The notes under the pieces: generated by a model
The model's database searches: none
The model's input: only the letters and a program-made list of their open reading frames with translations
Told to the model about the DNA's origin: nothing
Program-made: the position numbers and the translations under genes
In this document: piece by piece, positions 16,654 through 25,897 of the stretch
How the letters are laid out: the number at the start of each line of letters is the position of its first letter
Position numbering within the stretch: position 1 is the stretch's first letter
Origin: Kandleria vitulina DSM 20405
GTDB lineage: Bacteria > Bacillota_I > Bacilli_A > Erysipelotrichales > Coprobacillaceae
Assembly: GCF_000702065.1 (NCBI RefSeq)
Contig: NZ_JNKN01000014.1
Location: 1 to 49,587 of the forward strand
DNA: 49,587 bases
Direction: 5' to 3'

Positions 16654-18678
16654 TACTTTAACTGTTTTTATAGTTGACCAGTTTCCATTTACTTTACCAT
16701 TAACACCACATACTTTAATCTGGTATTTCTTTTTTGATTTTAGTTTTTTGATAACCAATGATAATTTTTTAGTTGTTTTGTATTTCCAAGATTTTGATTT
16801 TTTTAGCTTATATGCAATTTTATATGTTTTTGCATTACTTGCTTTATTCCATGAAATAGTGATCTTCTTTTTACCGGCTGAAGTTTTTCTGATTGATATT
16901 TTTTCTACATGAATAGATGCTCTTTTTTTAGAAAATGAGATGACAGGAGAAGTTTTTAATTTAAATCTTACTTGAATTGCATTACTTGAATTAGATGACC
17001 AAGTTGTTGAATTAGTAAATTTATAATAATTAACAGCTTTCTTATTTTGATAAATATAACCAATGTACCATGCATAAGATCTAGGACTAGTATGGCTACT
17101 GTCACCACAACATTCATGAATACATTTTCCATAGTTCGTAGTACCAGGCCAATACAAATATACGTATTCGTGCCCATTATCTGTTCCTCTTTTAAAGACT
17201 GTCATGTTTGTAGAAATTTCATCACGATGATTAAATTTACTTGTTTTTTCATAGTTTGAATAAATTCCTTCAGTTGGCCCACACCAATGGAAATAATAAA
17301 ATCCTACCTGGACTCTTGTTTCAGATGTAGTTAGCTTATTATCGCTTCTATATGTTCCACCACTATTTACATATTCAGTTTTTACTAGACCAGCATTAGT
17401 CCAATTAGCCCCTGGAGAACTCGTCGAGATTTTTTCTTCTTTATTTAAATACTCAATGGTATATTGATTTTTATTTACATAAGTTGGTAATACTGGAGCA
17501 TATGTCCATCCATCAGATTTCTTTGTAGTTTTCGGATTAATGTATGTTGATGGAGCAGTAGCTGAGGTACAATTTCCCTGTTTATCATAGATGTAAATGT
17601 GAGTATTGTAGTTTCCATATTCATTTTTATGATCGGTAATATTTACTCTGTAACTGTATGTGTTGCCATTAACTGTTCCTCTTGCTGAAGTATTTGTCAT
17701 CCAATTTGGTTGAATATCATCCTGAAAATTATAGCTTGTCCAAGTAGGAAATTGTACTCGATCAATTCCACTTCTATCAGTAGCTGTACAACTTACTGTA
17801 TACCCTGATTCAGAAACATTACTTATTTTAATGTTTGATACCGTTGGATTTGTTCTATCAACATATGCAGATGGACTTCCTGGCTGATATGATGCAACAT
17901 TTCCTGCATTATCATAAGCATAAATATGTGTAGAATAATATCCTTCTTCATTATTATGATCAGACGCCTTTACACGGAAAGTCCAAGTATTTCCGCTTTG
18001 AGAACCTCTTATTGATGTATTTGTAGACCAGTTAGAAGCTAAATCATCTTGACCTTTATAAACAGTCCAAGTTGGAAACTGAACTCTATTAATTTTATTG
18101 CCGCCTGTAACGGTACATGAAACCGTGTATCCGTCTCTAGATATAGCAGTAACTTTTACATTTGTTATAGAAGGTTTAGCTGTTGATCCTGAAGAGAAGT
18201 TAGGACGGATGACACCCCAATAAGGTGTATAATTATTTATATAGCTCGGGCTATTATATGCAAAAGTCTTTTTTTGTACTATTTGCACATTATTATAGTT
18301 TTGATGATAACTGATATTTGCAGATTCAGCAATTGCAACATGACCATATGATCCGCCTGGACCTGCTGAATAAACTAATATATCTCCCTTTTGTGGAACA
18401 GCACCTTTTATTCTTGACCAACCACTAGGTAATGCATTTGTTGCATAATCTTTTGCATTACCAGGAACACGTGAAACACCTAGAAAATCATAATAGTAAC
18501 AAATTAAACTTACACATTGACCTGTGCCTACTTTTTGTCCAACCTTTGATTTCACCCAATTAATAGCCTCATCAGCAGTTTTAGAAGTTGCATGAACACT
18601 AATTATTTTTGAATTGAGAGTTATAGAGAATAACATCATTATAACTATAGATAATCTAAAAATCTTTCTTTTAATCAT
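16648..18678 (-). CDS. secreted CHAP-domain hydrolase with GBS-Bsp-like repeats and FN3
   Basis: 676 aa. Signal peptide 1-30. Residues ~35-160 form a CHAP amidase/endopeptidase domain with nucleophile Cys55 (GTGQCVSL) and His113 (YGHVAIAES). Two GBS-Bsp-like repeats follow (~170-275 and ~276-375: VQFPTW, QDD, HIYAYD / HIYIYD). Next is a unique Cys/Trp-rich segment (~395-570, with HECCGDSSH), then a C-terminal fibronectin-III-like domain (~580-676) that is Lys-rich. It is likely exported and acts on, or binds to, peptidoglycan. Preceded by a -35/-10 pair with an ACCATATGGT palindrome, as for the related gene at 21301. Confidence 0.85.
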   Translation of the reverse strand: MIKRKIFRLSIVIMMLFSITLNSKIISVHATSKTADEAINWVKSKVGQKVGTGQCVSLICYYYDFLGVSRVPGNAKDYATNALPSGWSRIKGAVPQKGDILVYSAGPGGSYGHVAIAESANISYHQNYNNVQIVQKKTFAYNSPSYINNYTPYWGVIRPNFSSGSTAKPSITNVKVTAISRDGYTVSCTVTGGNKINRVQFPTWTVYKGQDDLASNWSTNTSIRGSQSGNTWTFRVKASDHNNEEGYYSTHIYAYDNAGNVASYQPGSPSAYVDRTNPTVSNIKISNVSESGYTVSCTATDRSGIDRVQFPTWTSYNFQDDIQPNWMTNTSARGTVNGNTYSYRVNITDHKNEYGNYNTHIYIYDKQGNCTSATAPSTYINPKTTKKSDGWTYAPVLPTYVNKNQYTIEYLNKEEKISTSSPGANWTNAGLVKTEYVNSGGTYRSDNKLTTSETRVQVGFYYFHWCGPTEGIYSNYEKTSKFNHRDEISTNMTVFKRGTDNGHEYVYLYWPGTTNYGKCIHECCGDSSHTSPRSYAWYIGYIYQNKKAVNYYKFTNSTTWSSNSSNAIQVRFKLKTSPVISFSKKRASIHVEKISIRKTSAGKKKITISWNKASNAKTYKIAYKLKKSKSWKYKTTKKLSLVIKKLKSKKKYQIKVCGVNGKVNGNWSTIKTVKVK

Positions 18679-18701
18679 ATAAAATCATCCTTTCTATAGT
18701 T

Positions 18702-18746
18702 ATTATAACTATTAACAAAGTAGGGGAGCAAGAACTACCATATGGT
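18702..18746 (-). promoter_or_regulatory. promoter plus palindromic operator, CHAP gene
   Basis: Read on the minus strand: palindrome ACCATATGGT (18737-18746), five bases, TTGCTC (18726-18731), 18 bases, TATAAT (18702-18707). The spacing is identical upstream of the 21301 gene. Confidence 0.65.
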
Positions 18747-18957
18747 TGCATAAAATTATTTGACTATTTTTTGACAATCGATCTATGCGAGAATTTCGAA
18801 AATCATTTAACTTATTTTTTAACTTATGTAAAGTATTATTCAAAGATTATTTTTTTCTAAAACACAATTTTAATGGAAAGAAACGTCATATTTAAGTAAA
18901 ATAAAAATAGATAAGGGACATGGCATATTAAAAGATCAATAAGAAATGAGGGATAAT

Positions 18958-19401
18958 ATGAAAAGAAAACTATTAAAAGTAATGTCGGTTATTGTTTGTC
19001 TCTTTATGCTTTCAGTATGCGTTAATAATGTAGATGCTGCTTCTACAAGATATTATTCAGTATTGAATCAAGGTGTTAAGACATTTAAGAAGAGCGGACG
19101 CAAACTGACTGTTAAAACGAAAAAATATTATAAGATTGCCTACTATAAAAAAAATAATATGGCAAAAGTTAAATATGTCGGTTATTCAAAGAAGTTTAAG
19201 TTAAGTAAAAAGTGTAAGTATTATTGGGCTGCAATTGCAGGATATAATCGTTTATACGATAAGAAATACATGAAGAAGACGACTTTCTCAAATATTAAAT
19301 CATCTATTATTAAAGCTAGACAGTACGATTCTTGGGAATTCAGAATTGTATTTGTAGTAAAGAATGGTGTAGTTACTAAAGTACTTGCAGTATCTGCATA
19401 A
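18958..19401 (+). CDS. small Lys/Tyr-rich secreted protein (family member B)
   Basis: 147 aa from ATG 18958; the upstream in-frame ATG at 18946 precedes the SD (GAGGG) and is not used. Signal peptide cleaved after VDA. Same block order as the 16172 protein: FKKSGRKLTVKT, IAYYKKNN, FKLSKKCKYY, IKSSI and VVKNGVVTKVLAV. Monocistronic, followed by two hairpins. Function unknown. Confidence 0.75.
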   Translation: MKRKLLKVMSVIVCLFMLSVCVNNVDAASTRYYSVLNQGVKTFKKSGRKLTVKTKKYYKIAYYKKNNMAKVKYVGYSKKFKLSKKCKYYWAAIAGYNRLYDKKYMKKTTFSNIKSSIIKARQYDSWEFRIVFVVKNGVVTKVLAVSA

Positions 19402-19413
19402 ATTAAATTGCTT

Positions 19414-19491
19414 AAAACGGAGCTAATCCCCCCTTCCCAAGCTCTGTTTTAATATAATGATAAGCGGAACAGAAATGTTCTGCTTTTTTTT
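19414..19491 (+). terminator. two terminator-like hairpins
   Basis: The first (19414-19450, AAAACGGAGCT / AGCTCTGTTTT) and the second (19463-19491, AGCGGAACA / TGTTCTGCT plus T8) lie in tandem after the 18958 gene. Confidence 0.7.
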
Positions 19492-19500
19492 GGAAAAAAT

Positions 19501-19551
19501 CGCAACTGTTTGGTAGCATTGTCAAAAAATGGTAAACTTTTATTAAGGGTA
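19501..19551 (+). promoter_or_regulatory. 51-bp conserved promoter element, zinc-ribbon gene
   Basis: It contains ACTGTTTGGT (19505-19514), then TTGTCA (19519-19524), 16 bases and TATTAA (19541-19546). The whole block differs at only three positions from 22971-23021, upstream of a different gene. The first motif resembles the ACCATATGGT palindrome upstream of the two minus-strand hydrolase-like genes and sits at nearly the same distance from the -35 box. Confidence 0.65.
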
Positions 19552-19586
19552 ATAATTAAATTGATAATAAAAGGGAAGTGAATTAT

Positions 19587-21254
19587 ATGAAATGCTTAAA
19601 ATGTGGAAAGACGTATGATGACAAATTAAACTTCTGTCCATTTTGTGGAGAAAAGTCTCATGTAGTACAAGATAATATTGAGATGGATAATAATTATGGT
19701 GGTACACTTAACCGTATTCTCAATATTATTTGCAGTAAAACTGTATTATCTGCTATTTGCGTAGTAGCTGGTGGATTATTAGCGTTGTCATTTATCAAAG
19801 TATCATCATTTCAATCATATCTTGAAACAGAAGAAATCTCAGAACCATTTAAAGTGTTAAAGGCAGCATCCAATAGCATTAGCTCTATACCAAGATATTT
19901 TGATTGGTCAAAATATTTAAGCATATATGTTTTTGTTGTTTCACTAGTTAATGCAATTAGAAAAAAAGAAATAGATTATATTGTGTTATCATCTTTAAGT
20001 GCACTGAATGCTTTTGTATTGATCATTAATTCAAAAACAGTCAGTATATTAAAGCAGATTATGAATCTTGATTTATCATCATTATATAGTTCTTTCTATT
20101 TCTTTTCTTCTAATGAGTCTGCTTATAGACTTTTAAAAAATCCAGATCGATTAGTACAAGGTATTCAAGGAGAAGCAGGTTTTGGAATACTTTTTCTTAT
20201 TGCTGCTGTTCTTATGTTCATTTTCTATTTGAATCAGCCTCACAAGTATGAAAAGTTTAATTTTAAATATTTAGAGACTATTCAAAAGACAGTATCTAAT
20301 AAATACGAAGATTTAAAAAGCGAACAAGCAAAGCTGAATAGTAAAGCTAGCTGTGCAAAGTGTGGTCGAACATTAGATGTGGATATGAAATTTTGCCCTT
20401 CATGTGGAGAACCAGTAACAATTGAAGAGCATAAAAACTATTGCAAAAAATGTGGTAAAGAGTTTGCAAAAGATATGAATTTTTGCCCATATTGTGGGCA
20501 AAAGGCAGAGAGGGTAAAGAAACTTGTAGATACACAAGCTATGAGAGAAGAACTCTTAAGAAGAAATGGTAAAAAGCTTTGTAAAAAATGTGATAAAGCA
20601 TTTAATATAGAAATGAACTTTTGTCCATTTTGTGGTGAAAAGTATGAAATACAAAGTGAGAATAATACAATAAGGTTCGCTGGTGATAAGTTTAAGGAAA
20701 GTCCATTTTTTAAGAATTACTATGTGCAGTTATTTACTCAAGTTAAACTATTATCTAAAATCGGTATTATAGTAGGTGCACTATTATCGGGAACCCTTGT
20801 TTTGGTATTTGGAATCAGTAATGCTATGAGCACGGAATCTATTTCATCTACATTTGAAAGCATGAAAGCTTTTATTAATGTATGTAAGATTGTACCGGTT
20901 GTCTACTATATCTCTTTAATTGCATGTTGTTTTGTTTGTATTTTTGCGATTGTTAATTTACTTAAGGAAATAGAGATAAAGGTATTTATATTAGCTCTAG
21001 TGACAGGTATCAATTCACTGTTGCTTTTAGGAAGTATGAATACTATAAAATTAATATCAGGATTGTATTCATTAGATTTATCAGATGCAATGGAAGGTGA
21101 TATTTCTTCATCTTTAGTTAACAGTGCTGGTAGATTTATACAAGATCCAGAGCAAGCGATGAAAGATTTAACAATTGCTTTCGGTTTTGGATTCATTCTT
21201 TTAGGCTATTGCATTTATCTACATATTCAATGTAAAAAGAATAATTCCCAATAA
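19587..21254 (+). CDS. multi-pass membrane protein with four zinc ribbons
   Basis: 555 aa from ATG 19587 (SD AAGGGAAG; the GTG nine bases earlier lies too close to it). A CxxC-x10-14-CPFCG ribbon at the N-terminus is followed by about four membrane helices (~45-220). Three more ribbons come next (CAKCGR/CPSCGE, CKKCGK/CPYCGQ, CKKCDK/CPFCGE, ~250-360), then four more helices (~385-545). The second half is similar to the N-terminal membrane part of the 24361 protein (GIIVGALL, PxxYYISLIACCFVCIFAIVN, then SLDLSDxxxG), showing internal duplication. Cytoplasmic metal-ribbon sensors or scaffolds are plausible; no function known. Confidence 0.75.
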   Translation: MKCLKCGKTYDDKLNFCPFCGEKSHVVQDNIEMDNNYGGTLNRILNIICSKTVLSAICVVAGGLLALSFIKVSSFQSYLETEEISEPFKVLKAASNSISSIPRYFDWSKYLSIYVFVVSLVNAIRKKEIDYIVLSSLSALNAFVLIINSKTVSILKQIMNLDLSSLYSSFYFFSSNESAYRLLKNPDRLVQGIQGEAGFGILFLIAAVLMFIFYLNQPHKYEKFNFKYLETIQKTVSNKYEDLKSEQAKLNSKASCAKCGRTLDVDMKFCPSCGEPVTIEEHKNYCKKCGKEFAKDMNFCPYCGQKAERVKKLVDTQAMREELLRRNGKKLCKKCDKAFNIEMNFCPFCGEKYEIQSENNTIRFAGDKFKESPFFKNYYVQLFTQVKLLSKIGIIVGALLSGTLVLVFGISNAMSTESISSTFESMKAFINVCKIVPVVYYISLIACCFVCIFAIVNLLKEIEIKVFILALVTGINSLLLLGSMNTIKLISGLYSLDLSDAMEGDISSSLVNSAGRFIQDPEQAMKDLTIAFGFGFILLGYCIYLHIQCKKNNSQ

Positions 21255-21298
21255 AAAAAGATCAATCAGTAGTTACTTTACTGATTGATCTTTTATAG
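21253..21298. terminator. bidirectional terminator
   Basis: Hairpin AAAAGATCAATCAGTA / TACTGATTGATCTTTT between the convergent 19587 and 21301 genes. Confidence 0.9.
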
Positions 21299-21300
21299 TC

Positions 21301-22821
21301 TTATTTAGTCTTAACGGTCTTAGTTGAAGAGAATGCGCTACTACTCTTATTGTAGGCACGGATTTTTACTTGGTATTTCTTTTTCTTTTTTAAGTTTTTG
21401 ATAGTATAAGCTGTCTTAGAACAACGTTTCTTAGACCATTTTTTCTTTCCAGTTAGTTTATACCAGACTTCATATTTTGCATTAGTGACTTTGTTCCATC
21501 TTGTACTAATAGATTTTTTCTTACCTTTTGCAAAACGCCAAACTACAGAATTGATTGTATAAGTCTGTGGAGATACTTTTTTTGGAACAACCGGTTTTGG
21601 TTTAGGGACACCTTTGACAACAGTGAAGTTAACCCAATTGCCCATTGTAAAGTTTTCTCCATGTTCAAAATTCACAGAGCAAATAAAAGCAGAATATTGT
21701 CCTTCAGGTAATGTAATAGAATAGTTAGTACTCTTGATATGATGTTCATATTTATAAAGATTCTTACCTAGATAAATACGTAAATCATAATGACCGGTAT
21801 TCTTTGTAGCAGTCCAATTAAAGCGAGTTGGTTCATAACTTGTTCCTGCATTGACAGATAATGTCGATTTAGAAGGTGCTTCATGTAACGTTACAATAGG
21901 ACAACCATAAACTTGATAGTTTCCAGCTTTATCATAAGCATAAATATGAGTGTAATAATTTCCACGTTCATTGTTATGAGCAGAAATATAAACAGTGAAA
22001 CTATAAGTATTACCGTTCTTAGAACCACGTACACTTGTATTTGTCCACCAAGATGAAGCAAGATCATCCTGACCTTTATTTCCAGTCCAAGTAGGGAACT
22101 GTACGCGATCAATGCCTACGTTATCTGTTGCTGTACATGAAACAGTATAGCTTGAAGAAGTGATATTTGTAATTTTTACGTTAGAAATAACTGGCTTTGT
22201 AGTATCAGTATTATTGATAGAGTCATAATTGCTGGCACGTTTAAAATAGGAAATGTTAGCTTTATAATAATTTTTTTCAAATCCATTCCATCTTATTTCA
22301 CAGTTTCTATGTGCACCATATCCACTTAGATTACATTCTACAACTCTGATTGCATTACCATTAATAGAATACACAATTGCTGAATGTCCAAAATTAAATC
22401 TTACGAAATCACCTACTCTAAGATTAGCGGTATCCGTTCTTTTACCGAGTTGTGAAACTCTTTGACCAAATACTCTATTGAATATTCTCTTTGCAAAACC
22501 ATCACATTGCATACCACCATCAAAGTAGTTACAATCGTATTTTTGTGATGGGACATTGGACATCTTATGTGAATAGCAACAAGTTGTTGTAACAGAGTCT
22601 GCGTAGCTTTCATTCCTGTTTTTTACTAAAGCATCACCAGTATTGCTTGAGTTTGTAACCTTGTGATTCCAGAACCTTCCACTAGGATACGCTGATTTAA
22701 GACTTTCAAGTTTATTATAGACCCCCGAAGCAGCTTGAGAATTATTCACTTGATTCATTATTATTAGTGAGCATGTCATCACAATTGCTATAAAGAAGCT
22801 AAAAAATCTTCTTTTCATCAT
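21301..22821 (-). CDS. secreted cysteine-hydrolase-like protein with GBS-Bsp-like repeat and FN3
   Basis: 506 aa. Signal peptide about 1-31. Residues ~95-200 resemble a CHAP/NlpC-type papain fold, with a likely nucleophile Cys106 (MQCDGFAKRIF) and His146 (FGHSAIVYSI). One GBS-Bsp-like repeat follows (~208-310; VQFPTWTGNKGQDD, HIYAYD), then an Ig/FN3-like domain (~315-405) and a second Lys-rich FN3-like domain at the C-terminus (~420-506). It is a shorter relative of the protein at 16648, and both lie on the minus strand under matching promoters. Probably an exported wall-active enzyme; the substrate bond is not predictable from sequence. Confidence 0.8.
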   Translation of the reverse strand: MMKRRFFSFFIAIVMTCSLIIMNQVNNSQAASGVYNKLESLKSAYPSGRFWNHKVTNSSNTGDALVKNRNESYADSVTTTCCYSHKMSNVPSQKYDCNYFDGGMQCDGFAKRIFNRVFGQRVSQLGKRTDTANLRVGDFVRFNFGHSAIVYSINGNAIRVVECNLSGYGAHRNCEIRWNGFEKNYYKANISYFKRASNYDSINNTDTTKPVISNVKITNITSSSYTVSCTATDNVGIDRVQFPTWTGNKGQDDLASSWWTNTSVRGSKNGNTYSFTVYISAHNNERGNYYTHIYAYDKAGNYQVYGCPIVTLHEAPSKSTLSVNAGTSYEPTRFNWTATKNTGHYDLRIYLGKNLYKYEHHIKSTNYSITLPEGQYSAFICSVNFEHGENFTMGNWVNFTVVKGVPKPKPVVPKKVSPQTYTINSVVWRFAKGKKKSISTRWNKVTNAKYEVWYKLTGKKKWSKKRCSKTAYTIKNLKKKKKYQVKIRAYNKSSSAFSSTKTVKTK

Positions 22822-22854
22822 ATTAATTCATCCCTTTCATACTTTCCTAAAGTC

Positions 22855-22899
22855 ATTATAAACAAGAAAATCGCAGGTATTCAAGAACAACCATATGGT
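22855..22899 (-). promoter_or_regulatory. promoter plus palindromic operator, 21301 gene
   Basis: Minus strand: ACCATATGGT (22890-22899), five bases, TTGAAT (22879-22884), 18 bases, TATAAT (22855-22860). Geometry identical to the promoter at 18702-18746. Confidence 0.65.
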
Positions 22900-22970
22900 A
22901 GCAAAAAATATTTTGACTGTTTTTTGACAATGATAAAATATTTGAATTTCAATTATTTTTTTAAAAACAC

Positions 22971-23021
22971 CGCAACTATTTGGTAGCACTGTCAAAAAAT
23001 GGTAAACTTTTGTTAAGGGTA
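22971..23021 (+). promoter_or_regulatory. 51-bp conserved promoter element, second copy
   Basis: Same block as 19501-19551, with ACTATTTGGT (22975-22984), CTGTCA (22989-22994), 16 bases and TGTTAA (23011-23016). It lies 31 bases before the ATG at 23053 and back to back with the minus-strand promoter at 22855-22899. Confidence 0.65.
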
Positions 23022-23052
23022 CAAATATAAATTTAAGAAGGGAGAAATAATT

Positions 23053-23652
23053 ATGCTAAAAAGGATAATTATTTGTTTTGTCTGTATATTTATGATGGGA
23101 GTAAGTATGACTAGTGTTCAGGCAAAACGTAATCATTGGAAGACTGAGTATATCAAATTTATTAATAAGATTGAAAATGAAAAACGTAAGACACATGCAA
23201 CTGAAAAAATAAGATATTTATTATTAGATATTAATAAGGATTCAATCCCTGAATTATTTATCGAAAATGATGTTTGGCTTACAGATTATAGAAGAAGTGA
23301 TATTGTGGTAACGAGTAATAATAAAAAAATCGATACCCTATATTTTAATTTGTTAATAAGTGATCTTAGATATATTCCAGGTAAGAATAAAATCTATAAT
23401 CAATATTTTTATAAGTTCATTGGCTTTGATTACATTATTTCTGTAAAAAAAGGTAAGTTTAAAGTTACTGGCGGTATGTATCCATATAGTGAAGAAGCAA
23501 CTTTAAAACATTATGAATGGAATAATAAAAAGGTCTCTAAGAAAACATATAAAAAGAAATTAAAAGCTGCATTTAATAAGAAAAAGAGTAGAAAGATTAG
23601 AGGAAAATTTGTTTCAGCAGCAAAGATTAAGAAGCGTATTAGAGCATATTAA
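23053..23652 (+). CDS. secreted basic protein, 199 aa
   Basis: Signal peptide cleaved after VQA (about 24). Contains LLLDINKDSIPELFI (~56-70), which matches the D-x-N/D-x-D Ca-loop-like strand found in many secreted Firmicute proteins with an 'integrin-like' start. The C-terminal 60 residues are very Lys-rich. SD AAGGGAG. Probably first gene of a run 23053-27606 with only short gaps and no clear terminator. Function unknown. Confidence 0.7.
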   Translation: MLKRIIICFVCIFMMGVSMTSVQAKRNHWKTEYIKFINKIENEKRKTHATEKIRYLLLDINKDSIPELFIENDVWLTDYRRSDIVVTSNNKKIDTLYFNLLISDLRYIPGKNKIYNQYFYKFIGFDYIISVKKGKFKVTGGMYPYSEEATLKHYEWNNKKVSKKTYKKKLKAAFNKKKSRKIRGKFVSAAKIKKRIRAY

Positions 23653-23666
23653 GGAAGGTGTGTTTT

Positions 23667-24305
23667 ATGAAGAAATATTTAATTGTGATTTTATCTATGT
23701 TAATGATGACGTTATCTATGAATAACGTGAATGCATTATCTTATAAATATAAAAAGATAGATTATACGTATCATTATCGCGGAAGAACTTTTACAAAATA
23801 CTATACAAAAGTATTGGTAAAAGGACACTCAAAGAGAATTAAAAAGATCAGAGCATACTTAAAGAAAATTGATAAAAGAGATCAGACTAAAGTCAATAAA
23901 TCAATGAGCAATGCTGAATTTAGACAAGACTCGTATGACTGGTGGGATAAAAGCAATGTTAGAGTTACAAAGAATACAAAGTCTATTTTCAGTATTTGTC
24001 GAACAAATGATTCTCACTTTGGAGGAGTAGCCAATAGGTATTACTATGGATATACATTTAATAAGAAAGGAAAATTATTAAAGCTTTTTGATGTTACAAA
24101 AGGGAAAAAAGCGTGTGTTTTAGTAAGTATTAAAAATGCTCTTCTCAAAGAGGGAATAAATGGTTCAAGTATAAGAAACTATATTAGTCATCCTAATAAG
24201 ATTCAGTTTTATGTTAATGGTCATAAGGTTTATGTATGTATTGCATCATATGAAGTGGATCAGGGAACAAGACCAATCAAATTTGCTTTAAAGAGCAAGT
24301 ATTAA
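23667..24305 (+). CDS. secreted DUF3298/RsiV-like protein
   Basis: 212 aa from ATG 23667, chosen because SD AAGGAAGG (23651-23658) is correctly spaced; the GTG at 23658 overlaps it. Signal peptide cleaved after VNA. Residues ~105-205 (DSHFGGVANRYYYGYTFNKK, LFDVTKG, FYVNGHKVYVCIASYEVD) resemble the C-terminal domain of DUF3298 proteins, the group that includes lysozyme-binding RsiV and deacetylase PdaC. The SD overlaps the previous stop codon, so it is in an operon with 23053. The ligand-binding role is inferred. Confidence 0.6.
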   Translation: MKKYLIVILSMLMMTLSMNNVNALSYKYKKIDYTYHYRGRTFTKYYTKVLVKGHSKRIKKIRAYLKKIDKRDQTKVNKSMSNAEFRQDSYDWWDKSNVRVTKNTKSIFSICRTNDSHFGGVANRYYYGYTFNKKGKLLKLFDVTKGKKACVLVSIKNALLKEGINGSSIRNYISHPNKIQFYVNGHKVYVCIASYEVDQGTRPIKFALKSKY

Positions 24306-24360
24306 TTGTATATCAAGGAAATGAATATTATATTTTTTAATAAAAGAGAGGGTGATTTTT

Positions 24361-25878
24361 ATGAAATGTGCGAAGTGTGGAAAGGAGTTTAATGGGTCTA
24401 CTAATTTTTGCCCCTACTGCGGTAGTAAAGTAGAAAAGCAAAACAAGTCTATTAATAATGATCAGCAAAAGGAAACAAAAAAATTTTCGTTGGTGAGAGA
24501 GTTTAGCAATGTAAAGCAGCTATCAATATGTGGGATGATAGTAGGTGCTTTATTATTATTTATCATTGTCTATTTAAAAGGAATTAGTGGTTCCATTTCT
24601 TCTAACTCTCTTTCTGATAGTATGAGTAGTATTTCTTCAGCTATTCAATCATTAAAATTAATACCACCTTGTTATTACATAGCAATGGTACTTTGTCTTT
24701 ATGTTTGTTTTTTTTCAATTATTAATACGAGAAAACATAAAGATATCAAGACTACAATATTAGCAGGATTAAGCGGTATTAATGTTTTATTGCTTATTAT
24801 TAATTTTAAAACGATAAGCACAATTCAATCATTGCTATCGTTGGATTTATCAGATGTATTTAGTGGAAAAATATCATCAGGATTAGTCTCGGATGCCTAT
24901 AATATCTTAAAAAATCCGGAAGAAACTGTAAATTCTCTTATTTTAGCATTAGGGTTTGGGGCTGTTATTCTCGCTTACTCTATTTATCTATTTGTTACTT
25001 ATTATAAGAAAGAGCAACAAACATATGAGACTATTTCTTTGAATTCATTGAAGAAAACAAATGCCGCTAATAAAAAAGACACCCTTAGTTTTACAAGAAA
25101 ACAAAAAACAATTGGTTGCTTAGTTATAGGATTATTATTGGCAATGGGTATTGGTTATTACATATGGGATGATTATTTAAATTATACCAATATTGATCTA
25201 GCTAAGAATATCAACTTGTCATATAAAGGAATATCTGGAGAAGCTTATATTGATGATGTGACTAATAATGTTGAATATGATAAAAGCAATAAGGAAATTG
25301 CTGATTTTGTTAATAGTATCGAGTATAACTATTCAAAAGATGAGAACTTGGAAAACGGAGACAGTGTTACTGTTACTACTGTTTACAATAAAGATACTGC
25401 TGATAAATTAAAGTTACATGTCACAAGTGCTTCAAAAGTGATTAAAGTTGAAAATCTTATTCATAGATTCAAAGAAGCAAAAGAAGTTCCAAAGGATACT
25501 ATCGCACTAATTAAAGATAAGGCTTTAACATATCTAAAGAATGAGTATACAAATGATTACTATGAAACATATCGATTCTCATATTGTGGAACATACCTTG
25601 TGAAATATAACAAGAAAGATTCACTTGTAGCGGTATTTAAAGATAATCATACTTCAAAAGATTATTATGACACAGTAACGACTTCTACAGATTATTACTA
25701 CTATGAAATCACGAATGTAAATTCTGATTTAAATAATGAAACATTTGGTAACTATTCTACATATAAGTCAATGCTGAAAGATAATGAAGATGAATACATT
25801 AAAAGAGATGATGATATAGCATCTTCTTTACATAATATTAATTCAGAAATTACGGAAGATGTTATCGAAGTAGATTAA
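24361..25878 (+). CDS. zinc-ribbon membrane protein with 'IDLAKN' ectodomain
   Basis: 505 aa from ATG 24361 (SD GAGAGGGTG; the upstream GTG overlaps it). N-terminal zinc ribbon (CAKCGKEF...CPYCG), four hydrophobic helices (~45-215) like those of the 19587 protein, a linker, then a fifth helix (~250-272) and an ectodomain (NIDLAKNINLSYKGISG, VEYDKSNKEI, NGDSVTVTTVYN) shared with the 10068 protein. The tail is Tyr/Asp-rich. It is a fusion of modules found separately in two other genes of this window. Function unknown. Confidence 0.75.
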   Translation: MKCAKCGKEFNGSTNFCPYCGSKVEKQNKSINNDQQKETKKFSLVREFSNVKQLSICGMIVGALLLFIIVYLKGISGSISSNSLSDSMSSISSAIQSLKLIPPCYYIAMVLCLYVCFFSIINTRKHKDIKTTILAGLSGINVLLLIINFKTISTIQSLLSLDLSDVFSGKISSGLVSDAYNILKNPEETVNSLILALGFGAVILAYSIYLFVTYYKKEQQTYETISLNSLKKTNAANKKDTLSFTRKQKTIGCLVIGLLLAMGIGYYIWDDYLNYTNIDLAKNINLSYKGISGEAYIDDVTNNVEYDKSNKEIADFVNSIEYNYSKDENLENGDSVTVTTVYNKDTADKLKLHVTSASKVIKVENLIHRFKEAKEVPKDTIALIKDKALTYLKNEYTNDYYETYRFSYCGTYLVKYNKKDSLVAVFKDNHTSKDYYDTVTTSTDYYYYEITNVNSDLNNETFGNYSTYKSMLKDNEDEYIKRDDDIASSLHNINSEITEDVIEVD

Positions 25879-25897
25879 TAATAAAGGAGATGAAACA

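Noticed and set aside
16721-18678. HECCGDSSH segment of the CHAP protein as a zinc protease motif
   Set aside because: Does not match HExxH; more likely a disulphide or metal-binding structural segment.
19501-23021. Assigning the shared operator to a LytTR or WalR-type regulator
   Set aside because: Only partial match to those consensus sites and no second half-site at their usual spacing, so no regulator is named.
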